From NCBI GenBank assembly GCA_037131955.1, contig JBAXQC010000001.1:1-64000 (forward strand): a stretch of DNA of 64,000 nucleotides, in the 5' to 3' direction. Below the pieces are notes generated by a model that did no database searches, was not told where the DNA came from, and worked only from the letters and a program-made list of their open reading frames with translations. This document shows positions 26,441 to 36,382 of this stretch, piece after piece. The stretch is from CAIMMJ01 sp037131955 (lineage in GTDB: Bacteria; Bacteroidota; Bacteroidia; UBA4408). Within the stretch, counting starts at the first letter, position 1; each line of letters starts with the position of its first letter. Both the position numbers and the translations under genes were made by a program.

Positions 26441-27997
26441 ATGATTAAAACAAAACTTTTTTTTGTAGCACTTGTAGTTTTGCATGTTAACTTAACATAT
26501 GCAGATAATTCTTGTAAGGCTTGGATTATCTTTAATAAAAAAAACACTTCAAATTTTAACCCACTTTTGTATTTTCATCCCAATACAATAGCTAAAAGAA
26601 TTAATTCAGGAATAAGCTTGAATCAATTTTCTGATTTACCAGTTGACGAAAATTATGTTTCTACAATTAGTAAGCATGTGCAGAGCATAAAAACAATTTC
26701 GAGGTGGTTAAATGGAATTTGTGTAACAGGTGATTCACTAAAAATTAAAACACTACAAGAAAAATATTCATTTGTAAGCAATATATATTTTGTAAATCAA
26801 AATCAAAATAATAAACTCTGTTCTGCACATGAAAAAGACTTACCATATTCAGAAAAATTAAGACAATTGCAGATGAAGCTCATGCATGAATCATATTTTG
26901 ATTCTATGAAATTGAGCGGGAAAGAAGTTATAATTGCAGTTTTTGATGGAGGATTTCCTGATGTTGATAAGCACGAAGCTTTTAAATATTTAAAAGACAA
27001 CAAACGTATACTAAACTGCTATAATTTTGTTAAAAAGGACACCAATGTTTACAAATCTATAAATCATGGTACAGCCGTGCTTAGCAATATTGCTGGAATT
27101 TCTAATAATAAAAAATTAGGTTTAGCAATTGATGCAAAGTTTCTATTAGCAATTACAGAAGAGATTGCAGAAACATTAGCCGAAGAAGAAAATTGGCTTT
27201 CTGCTGCCGAATGGGCAGATAAAAATGGAGCAGATATAATAAATTGTAGTTTGGGTTATACACATTCTAGGTATTTTCAAACTCAAATGAACGGTTCGGT
27301 AAGTTTAGTTGCAAAAGCTGCAAACATTGCAGCGTCTAAGGGTATATTGTGTTTTATTTCGGCTGGAAACGAAGGAAGAAATAATTGGAAATTTATTGCA
27401 ACACCTGCCGATGCCGACAGTGCGATAACTGTTGGAGGAATAGATCCAAAAACAAGGCAACATTTTTCGTTTTCTTCCTATGGTATTGCTGAAAATAAAA
27501 AAGCAAAACCCAATATTGTTGCTCCAGGTTCAACAACTGTGGCAAAGCCAAATAATAAATATGGAATTATGTTTGGCACTTCCTTTTCCTCTCCTTTGGC
27601 AGCTGGATTTGCAGCTTGTATATTAGAACAAAATCCAAGTCTCAAGGGAAAACCTATGGAACTTAAAAAACTCTTGGAAGAAAATTCTACACTTTATCCC
27701 TATTTTGATTTGGCCAATGGCTATGGAGAATTGATGCCTAAATCATTAAAACAAAAATCAATTAGCGATGCTGCAAGTTTTGACTTTTCTGTATCTAAGG
27801 ATAGTATTTTTATTTATCCTAAATTAAGTAAATTAAACAACGAGTATTTATATTGGAAATTAATTGATGAAAAAGATGAAATAATTCATTACTCGGTGCT
27901 TAAAATTGACAAGACAAATTCATTTTCTATAGCGAAAACAAATGCAAAAAAAGTTGAAATTTTTTATGGAGGATATTATAGAAAGGAAACTTTTTAA
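26441..27997 (+). CDS. Exported subtilisin-like serine protease (S8)
   Basis: A 518-residue protein with a signal peptide (MIKTKLFFVALVVLHVNLTYA). An N-terminal propeptide-like region runs to about 155. The catalytic triad is intact: Asp169 in AVFDGGFPDVD, His209 in INHGTAVLSNIAG and Ser381 in GTSFSSPLAAG, with the oxyanion Asn in SAGNEGRNNW near 310. After the protease domain there is a short beta-like tail of about 90 residues. That tail has no PNP-type type IX sorting motif, so how it is exported further is open. It is divergent from FTCD. Confidence 0.9.
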   Translation: MIKTKLFFVALVVLHVNLTYADNSCKAWIIFNKKNTSNFNPLLYFHPNTIAKRINSGISLNQFSDLPVDENYVSTISKHVQSIKTISRWLNGICVTGDSLKIKTLQEKYSFVSNIYFVNQNQNNKLCSAHEKDLPYSEKLRQLQMKLMHESYFDSMKLSGKEVIIAVFDGGFPDVDKHEAFKYLKDNKRILNCYNFVKKDTNVYKSINHGTAVLSNIAGISNNKKLGLAIDAKFLLAITEEIAETLAEEENWLSAAEWADKNGADIINCSLGYTHSRYFQTQMNGSVSLVAKAANIAASKGILCFISAGNEGRNNWKFIATPADADSAITVGGIDPKTRQHFSFSSYGIAENKKAKPNIVAPGSTTVAKPNNKYGIMFGTSFSSPLAAGFAACILEQNPSLKGKPMELKKLLEENSTLYPYFDLANGYGELMPKSLKQKSISDAASFDFSVSKDSIFIYPKLSKLNNEYLYWKLIDEKDEIIHYSVLKIDKTNSFSIAKTNAKKVEIFYGGYYRKETF

Positions 27998-28037
27998 TAA
28001 GCTAATGTCAAATTTATTTCAACGGATAAACAAATTA

Positions 28038-28808
28038 TTAGCTATTGTGAATGTGATTAAACAAGGTAACAAAATCGTTCAGTGAGAGTTGCTCTGCACG
28101 TAGTTTAGAAAATTCATGGTCAGCACCTAAACCAAATTGAGACAAAGCATTTCTTAGTGTTTTTCGTCGTTGGTTAAAAGCAACTTTAACTAAACTTTTA
28201 AATTTAGGATTTAAAAACACTGTGTTTATTTCTGATTTTGGATACAATTCTATTACCCCTGATTTTACTTTGGGTGGTGGAGTAAAATCATCTTCATTTA
28301 ACTGAATAATTAATCTCGATTCAAAAAAACACTGCGTTAATATTCCAATAATACCATAATCTTTTTTTCCTTCAGTAGCTGCTAATCGCTTAGCAACTTC
28401 TAATTGAAACATACCTGTCATACCAATACAATACTCTCTATTTTCGATAACTTTAAAAACTATTTGTGATGAGATATTGTATGGAAAATTTCCAACTATA
28501 ATAAATTGTTCGCCATTAAATATTTGCGACAAATCTAGTTTTAAAAAATCTGCATGAATTATCTCAAAATCTGTTTCAGTAAACTCTGTTCTTAAAAAGG
28601 CTACCGAATCATTATCTACTTCACATACTTTTAAATTAAATTTTTTAGGAATTAAATATTTTGTTAATGCTCCCATTCCCGGGCCAATTTCTAAAACATT
28701 CTTACATCCAAAATCATAAGTAGAATCAGCTATTTTTTGAGCTGCTTGGGTATTATTTAAAAAATGTTGGCCAAATGATTTCTTAGCTTTTACTTGTCTT
28801 GATTTCAT
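28038..28808 (-). CDS. rsmA: 16S rRNA dimethyladenosine transferase
   Basis: A 256-residue KsgA/RsmA that methylates the two adjacent adenines in helix 45 of 16S rRNA using [13 protein letters not shown] near 10-19, the SAM loop [10 protein letters not shown] near 41-50, and the catalytic [12 protein letters not shown] near 105-116 are all present. Its ATG overlaps the prfC stop by 4 bases, so it is translated as part of a prfC-rsmA unit. Confidence 0.96.
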   Translation of the reverse strand: MKSRQVKAKKSFGQHFLNNTQAAQKIADSTYDFGCKNVLEIGPGMGALTKYLIPKKFNLKVCEVDNDSVAFLRTEFTETDFEIIHADFLKLDLSQIFNGEQFIIVGNFPYNISSQIVFKVIENREYCIGMTGMFQLEVAKRLAATEGKKDYGIIGILTQCFFESRLIIQLNEDDFTPPPKVKSGVIELYPKSEINTVFLNPKFKSLVKVAFNQRRKTLRNALSQFGLGADHEFSKLRAEQLSLNDFVTLFNHIHNS

Positions 28809-30391
28809 TTGAATTCACTTGTAAAATGGAAAGTAATATCAGGATTCTTTTCTTGTGCCATTTGTAAATTCCATGCAGATTCTGCCAAATAAACATGTTT
28901 ATCATCTTTATCTACAGCAATTTTAGTGTATTTATCTTGAATAAAATCTTTTAGTGATTTACTGTTTGAGGAACTAATCCAGCATGCTTTGTATAAATTT
29001 ATTGGTTCAAAATTACATGATGCAGCATATTCTGCAAGCAGTCTGTGTTGAATTACCTCAAACTGTAGCGCTCCAACAACGCCCAAAATTTTCTGACCAT
29101 TATATGCCATTGTAAATAACTGCGCCACTCCTTCGTCCGTTAGTTGTTCCAAACCTTTTGCCAATTGTTTAGATTTCATTGGATCCTTATTAATAACAAA
29201 CCTAAAAATCTCAGGAGAAAAACTTGGAATACCCTTAAAAATCATATTCTCGCCTTCAGTAAGTGTATCACCAATTTTAAAATTTCCACTATCGTAAAGT
29301 CCCACAATGTCTCCGGGAAAAGCCTCATCAATTATATTTTTTTCTTGAGCCATAAAAGCAGTTGGGTTAGAGAATCGTAAATCTTTTTTTAATCGTGTAT
29401 GCAAATAAAATTTACTACGTTCAAATTTTCCTGAACAAACTCTTAAAAAAGCAATTCTATCTCTGTGTCTTGGATCTATGTTGGCATGAATTTTAAACAC
29501 AAATCCGCTAAATTTTTCTTCGTTAGGTTCAATCATTCTTGTATCAGTTTCTCTGTGCAAAGGAGAGGGAGCAATAGAGATAAAACAATCCAACAAATCT
29601 TTAATTCCAAAATTATTTACTGCACTACCAAAAAACACAGGAGAAATATTTCCTTTTAAATATTCTTCTCTGGAAAATTCGGGATAAACACCTTCAATTA
29701 ACTCCAAATCCTCTATTAGTTTATTAGAATATTTTTCACCAATTATATCTACAAGTTCGGGAGAATGTATATCGTTAATTAGTGTAACTTCATCAGACAA
29801 TTTTGAATTGTTGCCTTGAAAAGACAACAAATGTTTTTCAAACCTATTGTATACTCCTCTAAATGTTTTGCCCATGCTTATTGGCCAACTAAGCGGACAA
29901 ACTTTAATTGATAATTTGTTTTCTATTTCATCTAATAAATCAAATGGATCTCTTCCTTCGCGGTCTAGTTTGTTTATAAAAACAACCACCGGAGTATTTC
30001 TCATTCTGCAAACTTCTAATAATTTTTCTGTTTGACTCTCCACTCCCTTTACACTGTCAATCATCATAATTACGCTGTCAACAGCGGTTAATGTTCTAAA
30101 TGTATCTTCCGAAAAATCCTGGTGACCCGGAGTATCTAATAAATTAATTTTTACTCCTTTGTATTCAAAACCCATAACAGATGTAGCCACAGAAATTCCT
30201 CTTTGTTTTTCAATTTCCATAAAATCAGAAAGTGCTGCTCTAGCATTTTTGTTTGATTTTACTGCACCAGCAGTTTGAATGGCCCCACCAAAAAGCAGAA
30301 GTTTTTCAGTTAATGTTGTTTTTCCGGCATCGGGGTGACTAATAATTCCAAAGGTTTTTCTTTTATTTATTTCTTCACTTATTTCTGACAT
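28805..30391 (-). CDS. prfC: Peptide chain release factor 3
   Basis: A 528-residue GTPase of the RF3 family that removes RF1/RF2 from ribosomes after termination. The G1 motif is [15 protein letters not shown] near 18-32. [10 protein letters not shown] gives switch [14 protein letters not shown] near 87-99 gives G3, and [12 protein letters not shown] gives G4 near 141. Length matches E. coli RF3. A -7-like TAAATTTG lies on the minus strand at 30417-30410. It is followed by overlapping rsmA. Confidence 0.96.
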   Translation of the reverse strand: MSEISEEINKRKTFGIISHPDAGKTTLTEKLLLFGGAIQTAGAVKSNKNARAALSDFMEIEKQRGISVATSVMGFEYKGVKINLLDTPGHQDFSEDTFRTLTAVDSVIMMIDSVKGVESQTEKLLEVCRMRNTPVVVFINKLDREGRDPFDLLDEIENKLSIKVCPLSWPISMGKTFRGVYNRFEKHLLSFQGNNSKLSDEVTLINDIHSPELVDIIGEKYSNKLIEDLELIEGVYPEFSREEYLKGNISPVFFGSAVNNFGIKDLLDCFISIAPSPLHRETDTRMIEPNEEKFSGFVFKIHANIDPRHRDRIAFLRVCSGKFERSKFYLHTRLKKDLRFSNPTAFMAQEKNIIDEAFPGDIVGLYDSGNFKIGDTLTEGENMIFKGIPSFSPEIFRFVINKDPMKSKQLAKGLEQLTDEGVAQLFTMAYNGQKILGVVGALQFEVIQHRLLAEYAASCNFEPINLYKACWISSSNSKSLKDFIQDKYTKIAVDKDDKHVYLAESAWNLQMAQEKNPDITFHFTSEFK

Positions 30392-30457
30392 CTCGTTTTT
30401 TTAAGATTGCAAATTTAATTCATTTATTGACGATAGATAACTTATTTTAAAGCATGA

Positions 30458-31591
30458 TTACAAGATAAAATCAATATAATTTTCTGTGTTTATTGCTTTA
30501 AATGTAGCCTTTGGATATGCTTTTGCAAAAGCAATTGGAACTTTCGCAATTTTTTTAGAACCGTATTTAAATTCAAAAGCTGAAATTTTTTTATTACTTT
30601 CTTCAACCAAATCTATTTCCTGCATATCATACGTTCTCCAAAAATATGGATTGATGGATAGATTTTTATACGAATTACGTTTTAGGCGTTCCATAAACAA
30701 ATAGTTTTCCCATAACATTCCCTTCTCGTCAGGTCTTCTTAATGAAATAGGAGAAAAGTCGCTTATTATTGCGTTTCTTATTCCATTGTCTACAAAAAAC
30801 CATCGTTGACTTTTAGATATTTCTTTTCTTAAGTTATTGCTATATGCCGAAACTTTTACAAGAATAAAGACCTTAGTTAATAAATTTAAATACTTTTCTA
30901 CTGTATTTTTACTAATGCCCAAAGAGTTTCCCAATTCATTAAATGAAACTTCTTTACCAATTTGATAAGCTAACATCTTTAATAGACTAAAAACAATTGA
31001 GCTGTTTCTTAATCCATCAAGAACAAGGATGTCTTTTAATAAATAACCATTAACTAATTCTTGTAGGTACTTCTTTTTTGAGTCATTATTATCCAAATTA
31101 GATAGTTCTGGATACGAACCAAATATTAATTTGTCGTCTAAATTTTGCTTAGTTTGAATTGGATTCTCTTGAAGTTCGCCTTGCCAAATTGGGTACAGAT
31201 AAAAATTATTACTTCTTCCTGTTAGAGGCTCACCAGAAATGTTAAGAATATCAAATGCAGATGAACCAGTAACTAATACTTTTAATCCCTTAATATTATC
31301 CACCATTAGTTTAAGTTTTTTTCCAATTTCAGGAACAGCTTGTGCTTCATCAATTACCAACAAATCAATTCCGCTCAATAGCCTGCGGTAATTAGCAATT
31401 GTCTTTTGCTGCAATAAACTATGAGTATCTCCATCTTCACCATTCAAAAAAAGATACGATTTTTTGTAGTTATTGAGTAGCTTCTCAATCAACATAGATT
31501 TTCCAACACGTCTTGCACCGAGCAACAAACAAACCTTTTGAGGCTTCAATCCCTTAAGAATAATATCCTCTTGATAACGAACAATATCCAT
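30458..31591 (-). CDS. AAA-type ATPase with central helix-turn-helix and DUF4143 domain
   Basis: A 377-residue ATPase of the AAA_14/DUF4143 type common in Bacteroidota and archaea, with no settled function. The Walker A loop GARRVGKSMLIEKL is near 27-40 and Walker B LLVIDEAQ near 77-84. A helix-turn-helix (FNELGNSLGISKNTVEKYLN) lies near 214-233. The C-terminal DUF4143 region carries a nuclease-like layout (ISAFEFKYGSKK) with Glu and Lys suggestive of a PD-(D/E)XK fold, which I infer only from that pattern. Its ATG touches a 32-bp repeat array, suggesting self-regulation. These genes are often mobile or duplicated. Confidence 0.85.
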   Translation of the reverse strand: MDIVRYQEDIILKGLKPQKVCLLLGARRVGKSMLIEKLLNNYKKSYLFLNGEDGDTHSLLQQKTIANYRRLLSGIDLLVIDEAQAVPEIGKKLKLMVDNIKGLKVLVTGSSAFDILNISGEPLTGRSNNFYLYPIWQGELQENPIQTKQNLDDKLIFGSYPELSNLDNNDSKKKYLQELVNGYLLKDILVLDGLRNSSIVFSLLKMLAYQIGKEVSFNELGNSLGISKNTVEKYLNLLTKVFILVKVSAYSNNLRKEISKSQRWFFVDNGIRNAIISDFSPISLRRPDEKGMLWENYLFMERLKRNSYKNLSINPYFWRTYDMQEIDLVEESNKKISAFEFKYGSKKIAKVPIAFAKAYPKATFKAINTENYIDFIL

Positions 31592-31687
31592 AAAATATAA
31601 TTAAATATAGTTTTTATACTGACTATTTTAATGCAAATTTAGTCATTACATTGACATATTTTATATAAATATAGTTTTTATATTGAC
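31592..31687. repeat. Three tandem 32-bp units upstream of the ATPase gene
   Basis: Three contiguous units end in TGAC at 31623, 31655 and 31687, exactly 32 bases apart. The first and third agree at about 26 of 32 positions, sharing ATATAGTTTTTATA(c/t)TGAC. The second contains the near-palindrome GTCATTACATTGAC (31642-31655). The array begins at the base next to the ATPase start codon. Confidence 0.7.
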
Positions 31688-31822
31688 ATATTTTTGATTT
31701 TTATACAAAAACTACGGAAAACCCTAGTAATGGTAAATACCAAGTAATTTTTAGAAAAAGCTCAGAAACTTTTCCATAACCATAAATGCCTTGCTGCTGG
31801 GGAAACAAAGGAGATTGTAGCG

Positions 31823-31886
31823 TATAAAAAAACGAATTCTGTCAATGTATTGACGATTTTTATATAAATTTTGTCATTATATTGAC
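31823..31886. repeat. Second cluster of the 32-bp repeat (two units)
   Basis: Two units end in TGAC at 31854 and 31886, again 32 bases apart. They carry GTCAATGTATTGAC (31841-31854) and GTCATTATATTGAC (31873-31886), both near-palindromes of the form GTCAWT-NN-ATTGAC. The last unit matches the second unit of the other cluster at about 26 of 32 positions. The 135 bases between the clusters contain no gene. Confidence 0.65.
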
Positions 31887-31991
31887 AGTATTTACATTTT
31901 TAACAACTTATTTAGCCCTATAGAATTGATTAGCAATAAGTTGAATAGTAATTTGAAGTAATGTGAAAAGTAGAGCAAATTTCGAAGAAAT
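31887..31991. other. Rest of the ATPase/desaturase gap, nothing recognised
   Basis: With the repeat clusters this completes a 400-bp gene-free stretch. I see no frame and no terminator with a strong stem here. Confidence 0.4.
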
Positions 31992-33116
31992 TTATGCGAT
32001 TGCCTCGTTTAAACTAGGCAATTTACCAAACTTTACTACCATAGCTAAATGAGATTTTAGGGCTTGCATAAACGTTGGATTCTCTAAATATGGAATGCCA
32101 TACTCTTCTGCGGTGCTTTTTACAATCTTAGAAATCTCTGGATAATGAACATGGCAAATATTTGGAAATAGATGATGTTCTACTTGGTAATTTAAACCTC
32201 CAACATACCAGGAAACAAATTTATTGCTTCTGGAAAAATTAACTGTGGTATTAAGTTGATGAATAGCCCAGTTATTTTCAATGGTATAATTCTCATTAGG
32301 CACAGGATGGGTTGTTCCTTCTACAGTATGTGCCAATTGAAATACAGTGGTTAAAATAATTCCAGCAATGAACTGCATTACTAAAAAACCAGTCAAAATT
32401 TGTAGAAATGGAATTCCAAAAACATAAACCGGAACACCAAAAAATATCCCAAAATAAAATACTTTAATTAAAAATATTCTTAAAAGAGTGATTTTGTTTT
32501 GAGAGGGCGAATTAGGATTTACCCCCTGCTTGGTGTATTTATTAAACTGAACAAAATCTTTTAATGCAGCCCAATAAAGTGTAAGAATACCATAAAATAA
32601 AAAAGCATAAACAATTTGAAGTTTATGAAACCACCTGACCTTTGTATGTGGATTAAATTTTAAAATTAATTTATCCTCGATGTCATCATCGTAGTGCACA
32701 ATATTTGTGTAAGTATGGTGCATAACATTGTGCTGTAATTTCCAATTAAAAACAGACCCTCCCATTAAATTTAATGTATGACCAAGCCAGTAATTTACTT
32801 TTTGATTTGATGAATAAGCACCGTGGTTTGCATCATGCATTATACTCATACCAGAGCCTGCTAAAGCTAAACCCATTATTGACCATAATACAAGAGAAAA
32901 TCCAAAAGAAGGTTTAAAAATCAAAATAACTAAAAATGGCAGTACATATGCAGAAAGAAGAACAACAGTTTTAATAACCATTGCATTATTATGTTTTTTT
33001 GAAAGTTTGTTTTCTTTAAAGTAATTATTTACCCTACTTTTTAAAACAGTATAAAATTGTGTTTGACTTGTATCTTTGTCTAAAAATCTTACTGGATTAA
33101 ATTCACTTTTATTCAT
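31992..33116 (-). CDS. Membrane fatty acid desaturase (acyl-CoA/lipid, linoleoyl-CoA desaturase type)
   Basis: A 374-residue integral membrane di-iron desaturase that adds a double bond to an acyl chain. All three histidine boxes are present: MHDANHGA near 92-99, LQHNVMHHTYTN near 128-139 and YQVEHHLFP near 310-318. The QxxHH form of the third box is typical of front-end (delta-6-like) enzymes, although no cytochrome b5 domain is fused. Membrane segments lie near 50-90 and 165-260. It has its own promoter upstream and is followed by nothing within 400 bases. Confidence 0.92.
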   Translation of the reverse strand: MNKSEFNPVRFLDKDTSQTQFYTVLKSRVNNYFKENKLSKKHNNAMVIKTVVLLSAYVLPFLVILIFKPSFGFSLVLWSIMGLALAGSGMSIMHDANHGAYSSNQKVNYWLGHTLNLMGGSVFNWKLQHNVMHHTYTNIVHYDDDIEDKLILKFNPHTKVRWFHKLQIVYAFLFYGILTLYWAALKDFVQFNKYTKQGVNPNSPSQNKITLLRIFLIKVFYFGIFFGVPVYVFGIPFLQILTGFLVMQFIAGIILTTVFQLAHTVEGTTHPVPNENYTIENNWAIHQLNTTVNFSRSNKFVSWYVGGLNYQVEHHLFPNICHVHYPEISKIVKSTAEEYGIPYLENPTFMQALKSHLAMVVKFGKLPSLNEAIA

Positions 33117-33146
33117 TATTGATGTTTATTTTTTAATTAATTGCTT

Positions 33147-33177
33147 CAAATATAGATAATCGTTGTTTAAGAACAAG
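33147..33177 (-). promoter_or_regulatory. Promoter of the desaturase gene
   Basis: On the minus strand CTTG (33177-33174), 19 bases, then TATATTTG (33154-33147). One mismatch to TTTG-N19-TAnnTTTG. It lies 31 bases before the ATG. Confidence 0.55.
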
Positions 33178-33234
33178 CTATTTTATAAGAATGTGTTTTT
33201 TTTGGATTTTATATTTAATAGAAAGTCATTGATG

Positions 33235-33996
33235 TTAAGAAACTGACAGTTCCTTTAAATGAACAGGTTTAAACTCATTGCTTTGCTCAATGGCAAACAT
33301 TATTTGTTCTAGTATTTTATCTGAATCCAAGTCATAATTAATTTCCAATGCAGGCTTTATTGTTACACTTAAATTTATACCTGTTTTTTTGTATTTTAAT
33401 CCTTTTTTATCAAAGGCTCTTCTAAAACCATTTATTACAACTGGAACTACAATAGGTTTATATTTTTTTATTACATGAGCAGTTCCTCTTCTTGCCTCAA
33501 CAAAAGGCTTAGTAGTTCCTTGAGGAAAAGTAATTACCCAACCATTGTCTAGTGCTTTTCCAATATTAGAAATATCATTCGGATCCACTTGTCGATTTAT
33601 ATCTTTACCGGATTCTCTCCATGTTCTTTTAATACTCACCGAACCTACATACGCAAATATTTTAGGCAAAAGCCCGTCCTTCATTGTTTCTTCTGCCGCA
33701 ACAAAATAAGTGTCAATTTTGGGATTTAACAGATAGATAGGAAGTTTTATATTGTTTTTAAATCCCCATTTATTGCTACAAAAAATATGTATCATAGTTA
33801 TAACATCAGCAAAATATGTTTGGTGATTAGATACAAACAGTATGTTTCTTTTCGGCAAATGCTCCAAATTTTCAGTACCTTTTATCTTCGTTTTATTAAA
33901 AATGTTTAAACCTGGAAAAGTGAAAAAACCAATTATTGAAATGAAAATTTTTTTGATAAATAAATAATGACCAAAAACATCCTTTTTAAATAGCAT
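33235..33996 (-). CDS. PlsC-like lysophospholipid acyltransferase with altered motifs
   Basis: A 253-residue acyltransferase expected to acylate lysophosphatidate or a related lipid at the membrane. Motif I reads SNHQTYFAD near 56-64, where the Asp is six residues after the His (HX5D) instead of the usual HX4D. Motif III reads FPQGTT near 158-163 instead of FPEGT. Other parts such as IVVPVVINGFRRAF are typical. These changes look like a family variant rather than decay, because the frame is intact and well conserved in style. It overlaps the AcpH-like gene by 11 bases. Confidence 0.8.
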   Translation of the reverse strand: MLFKKDVFGHYLFIKKIFISIIGFFTFPGLNIFNKTKIKGTENLEHLPKRNILFVSNHQTYFADVITMIHIFCSNKWGFKNNIKLPIYLLNPKIDTYFVAAEETMKDGLLPKIFAYVGSVSIKRTWRESGKDINRQVDPNDISNIGKALDNGWVITFPQGTTKPFVEARRGTAHVIKKYKPIVVPVVINGFRRAFDKKGLKYKKTGINLSVTIKPALEINYDLDSDKILEQIMFAIEQSNEFKPVHLKELSVS

Positions 33997-34585
33997 GATT
34001 TTTTAAAATTTCTTTTTGTTGACTTACAAATAAAATCATTTCTTGAAAAAAAACGAAAAATTCAGTTTCATATTCAAGATAGTGATTTTGCAATTCCAAG
34101 ATTGATTCGTTTAAGTTATAGATTACTCCGCTCCTTTTAGTCATTGCAGTTAAGGTATTTTCAATTCCTTTTATACTAGAATAACTTAACAGCCAATTAT
34201 TTTTTTGCATGTAATAGATAATTTTATTTCCATAGTCATTTAAAACTTCTTGATTACTAATAATTGTATGGTAAAAATCAGTAGAGAATTGCTCTAATGT
34301 TTTATTTGAGTATTTACAGAAATTAGCTGCTAAAAAATGGTCTAAAAAAATATCAATAATTACACCTGAATATTTAGAATAGTTCTTATACAATCTTCTT
34401 TTTCCTATCAATACAAGTGGATGACTATCTGTAAATTCATCAATTTTTCTATGCAGTAAAATTCCTTTTTGAATATCTAAAGTATACTCTTTCCAAGAAC
34501 TTCCTTTTACTGAATCTGCAATAAAATTACCAATTATCAAACCTTCGTCTTCACCGGCCAAATAAGCATGTGCAAGAAAGTTCAT
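33986..34585 (-). CDS. Acyl carrier protein phosphodiesterase-like protein (AcpH family)
   Basis: A 199-residue protein of the AcpH/DUF479 group, whose E. coli member removes phosphopantetheine from acyl carrier protein. MNFLAHAYLAGEDEGLIIGN, then DSVKGSSW and GILLHRKIDEFTDSHP, matches the family, including the His and Asp residues of its HD-like site. FLDHFLAANF near 85-94 is the other conserved segment. It lies 1 base after a surface-protein gene and overlaps the PlsC-like gene, giving a lipid-related context. Confidence 0.88.
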   Translation of the reverse strand: MNFLAHAYLAGEDEGLIIGNFIADSVKGSSWKEYTLDIQKGILLHRKIDEFTDSHPLVLIGKRRLYKNYSKYSGVIIDIFLDHFLAANFCKYSNKTLEQFSTDFYHTIISNQEVLNDYGNKIIYYMQKNNWLLSYSSIKGIENTLTAMTKRSGVIYNLNESILELQNHYLEYETEFFVFFQEMILFVSQQKEILKNHAI

Positions 34586-34586
34586 T

Positions 34587-36242
34587 TTAGAATTTTGATA
34601 CTTGTATTTTTATATTTTCAAAAAGTGAGGCACCAGAATTAATTTTTAAAAAATAAATTCCATTTGGTACGTCTAAATCCAATTTTAATTTTGAAGAATC
34701 AGAGATAACTACTTTTTCAAGAATTGTTCGTCCAGCCAAATCAGTTAGAGTTACATTAACTTTACTATTAATAAAATTTTCATTTTTTATAGTGATGAAA
34801 CCTGAATTTGGATTTGGGTAAACAAAAGTTTTTGAGTTTATGTTTCTTTTATTTATTCCTGTAATCGTTCTTCTCATCAACACGTCTCTTATTGTAACCA
34901 CTCCGGGTTCTAATGCTACTTCGTTTATAACAACTGTTTCATATCCGTCTTTTTCATAAGTTACTTGGTATACTCCCTGAACAACGGTACCAATGGCATA
35001 TTCACCGGGGAAATTAATTACATCAGATTCATTTATTAATTCTCCATTTAAATAAATACTTACACCTAAAAGAGGCGGATTTCCAATTTGTAAAGAATCT
35101 TCTCTAACTGTTCCCTCTAAATAACAAGCTCTTTTGTATGTTGGTGTAATCACAAATAATGCTCCTGCACTAATTGGTTCAAATGGTGTAGCAAGAGCAG
35201 TATCAATATTTGTAACTAAAATATTACCTGATGGAAGATAAGGATAAACACCCCATGCTCCATAAAATCCACTCTCACTTCCACTAAATGTATCGTATTT
35301 ACCCACCTCAACTAAATTTCTGGGGCGATGAGAATCTACTATTGTAAATCCTTCGGAATACCATGACGTTAAAGAATAACCGTTGTGATAATAAGTATTG
35401 TGCACTATTGCATTGCTTCCCGGGTTGGTTTGAATTTTATCTAATCTGGTAATGTTTTCAGGATTAGAAATATCAAATGAAGCTAAAAAAGAACTTGCAT
35501 TTTCATCAGTTGTAAACATGTACCTCCTGTCATCGCTTACCCAAGTATTATGTGTAAAAGCAGTAGGTGTTAAAATTTCTCCAACCATAGAAATATTTGA
35601 CGGATTTGTAGAATCTAAAATTCTTGCCTTGCCTGCCCATAAAACTCCAGCATAAATTGTATCATTTTTTGCATAACCATCATGAACGTAATCATTAGTG
35701 TAAGCACCTAAAAAAACTGGATTCCAAGGGTCAGATAAACTTGCAATAATAATTCCTGCTAATTGTACATTATTTGAGTTGCTTCCATAGAGATAAACCT
35801 TTCCATTATCAATATGCAAAGCATGAATTGCATTTAATGTGCCATTTAATGAAGGGATAAATGGTGCCCAATTTGTTACTTGCAAATTTGTACCCGGTAA
35901 ATTGCTCAAATCAATTATTTGTAAGCCCCCCCCACCTTCTGTTGTAACATAAGCATAGTGTTGCCAAGTTTTAATTTCTTTCCACAAATTAACCGGACCT
36001 GGAATAAATGCTACTTCAGTGATGTTATCAGGATTAGTAACATCAACAATTGATGTTCCATTTTTTACACCAACTAATGCATATTCATTTCCTAAACTAT
36101 CTACATAGCCCCAAATATTTGCACAAGAATTTCCGGGATAATATTTTACATCTCTAAATTGGGTATTGTAATTTTGAGAAACAACGCTTTGCGTAATTGT
36201 AGATACCAATAAAAGGAATGCAACTTTAATATAGATTTTCAT
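34587..36242 (-). CDS. Choice-of-anchor B protein with type IX secretion sorting domain
   Basis: A 551-residue secreted protein. It has a signal peptide (MKIYIKVAFLLLVSTITQSV). A beta-propeller-like choice-of-anchor B domain runs to about 375, with repeats such as VGVKNGTSIVDVTNPDNITE and STNPSNISMVGE. A carboxypeptidase-regulatory-like domain follows (about 380-455). The C-terminal 80 residues are a type A sorting domain: VYPNPNSGFITI, LTDLAGRTILE, NGIYFLKI. It should be exported by the type IX system and held on the cell surface or released. Role of the propeller is unknown. A -7-like TACCTTTG lies on the minus strand at 36267-36260. Confidence 0.92.
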   Translation of the reverse strand: MKIYIKVAFLLLVSTITQSVVSQNYNTQFRDVKYYPGNSCANIWGYVDSLGNEYALVGVKNGTSIVDVTNPDNITEVAFIPGPVNLWKEIKTWQHYAYVTTEGGGGLQIIDLSNLPGTNLQVTNWAPFIPSLNGTLNAIHALHIDNGKVYLYGSNSNNVQLAGIIIASLSDPWNPVFLGAYTNDYVHDGYAKNDTIYAGVLWAGKARILDSTNPSNISMVGEILTPTAFTHNTWVSDDRRYMFTTDENASSFLASFDISNPENITRLDKIQTNPGSNAIVHNTYYHNGYSLTSWYSEGFTIVDSHRPRNLVEVGKYDTFSGSESGFYGAWGVYPYLPSGNILVTNIDTALATPFEPISAGALFVITPTYKRACYLEGTVREDSLQIGNPPLLGVSIYLNGELINESDVINFPGEYAIGTVVQGVYQVTYEKDGYETVVINEVALEPGVVTIRDVLMRRTITGINKRNINSKTFVYPNPNSGFITIKNENFINSKVNVTLTDLAGRTILEKVVISDSSKLKLDLDVPNGIYFLKINSGASLFENIKIQVSKF

Positions 36243-36382
36243 ATTTTTTATAATTGTTTCAAAGGTAAATAAATTTAAGCAATATGTTTGATGAACAATT
36301 GAATGTTAAAAAGTTGAAATCTTGATGAGAACAAGAAAATTATTATTACTCTACATTTGAATAAACATAAAAATAAAGTATT

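Noticed and set aside
26320..26547. In-frame 76-codon N-terminal extension of the FTCD gene
   Set aside because: It overlaps the coding start of the divergent subtilase and crosses the promoter. Family homology begins exactly at the Met at 26319.
31592..31886. Repeats as a CRISPR array
   Set aside because: Units are directly joined without unique spacers, are degenerate and AT-rich, and no cas gene is present.
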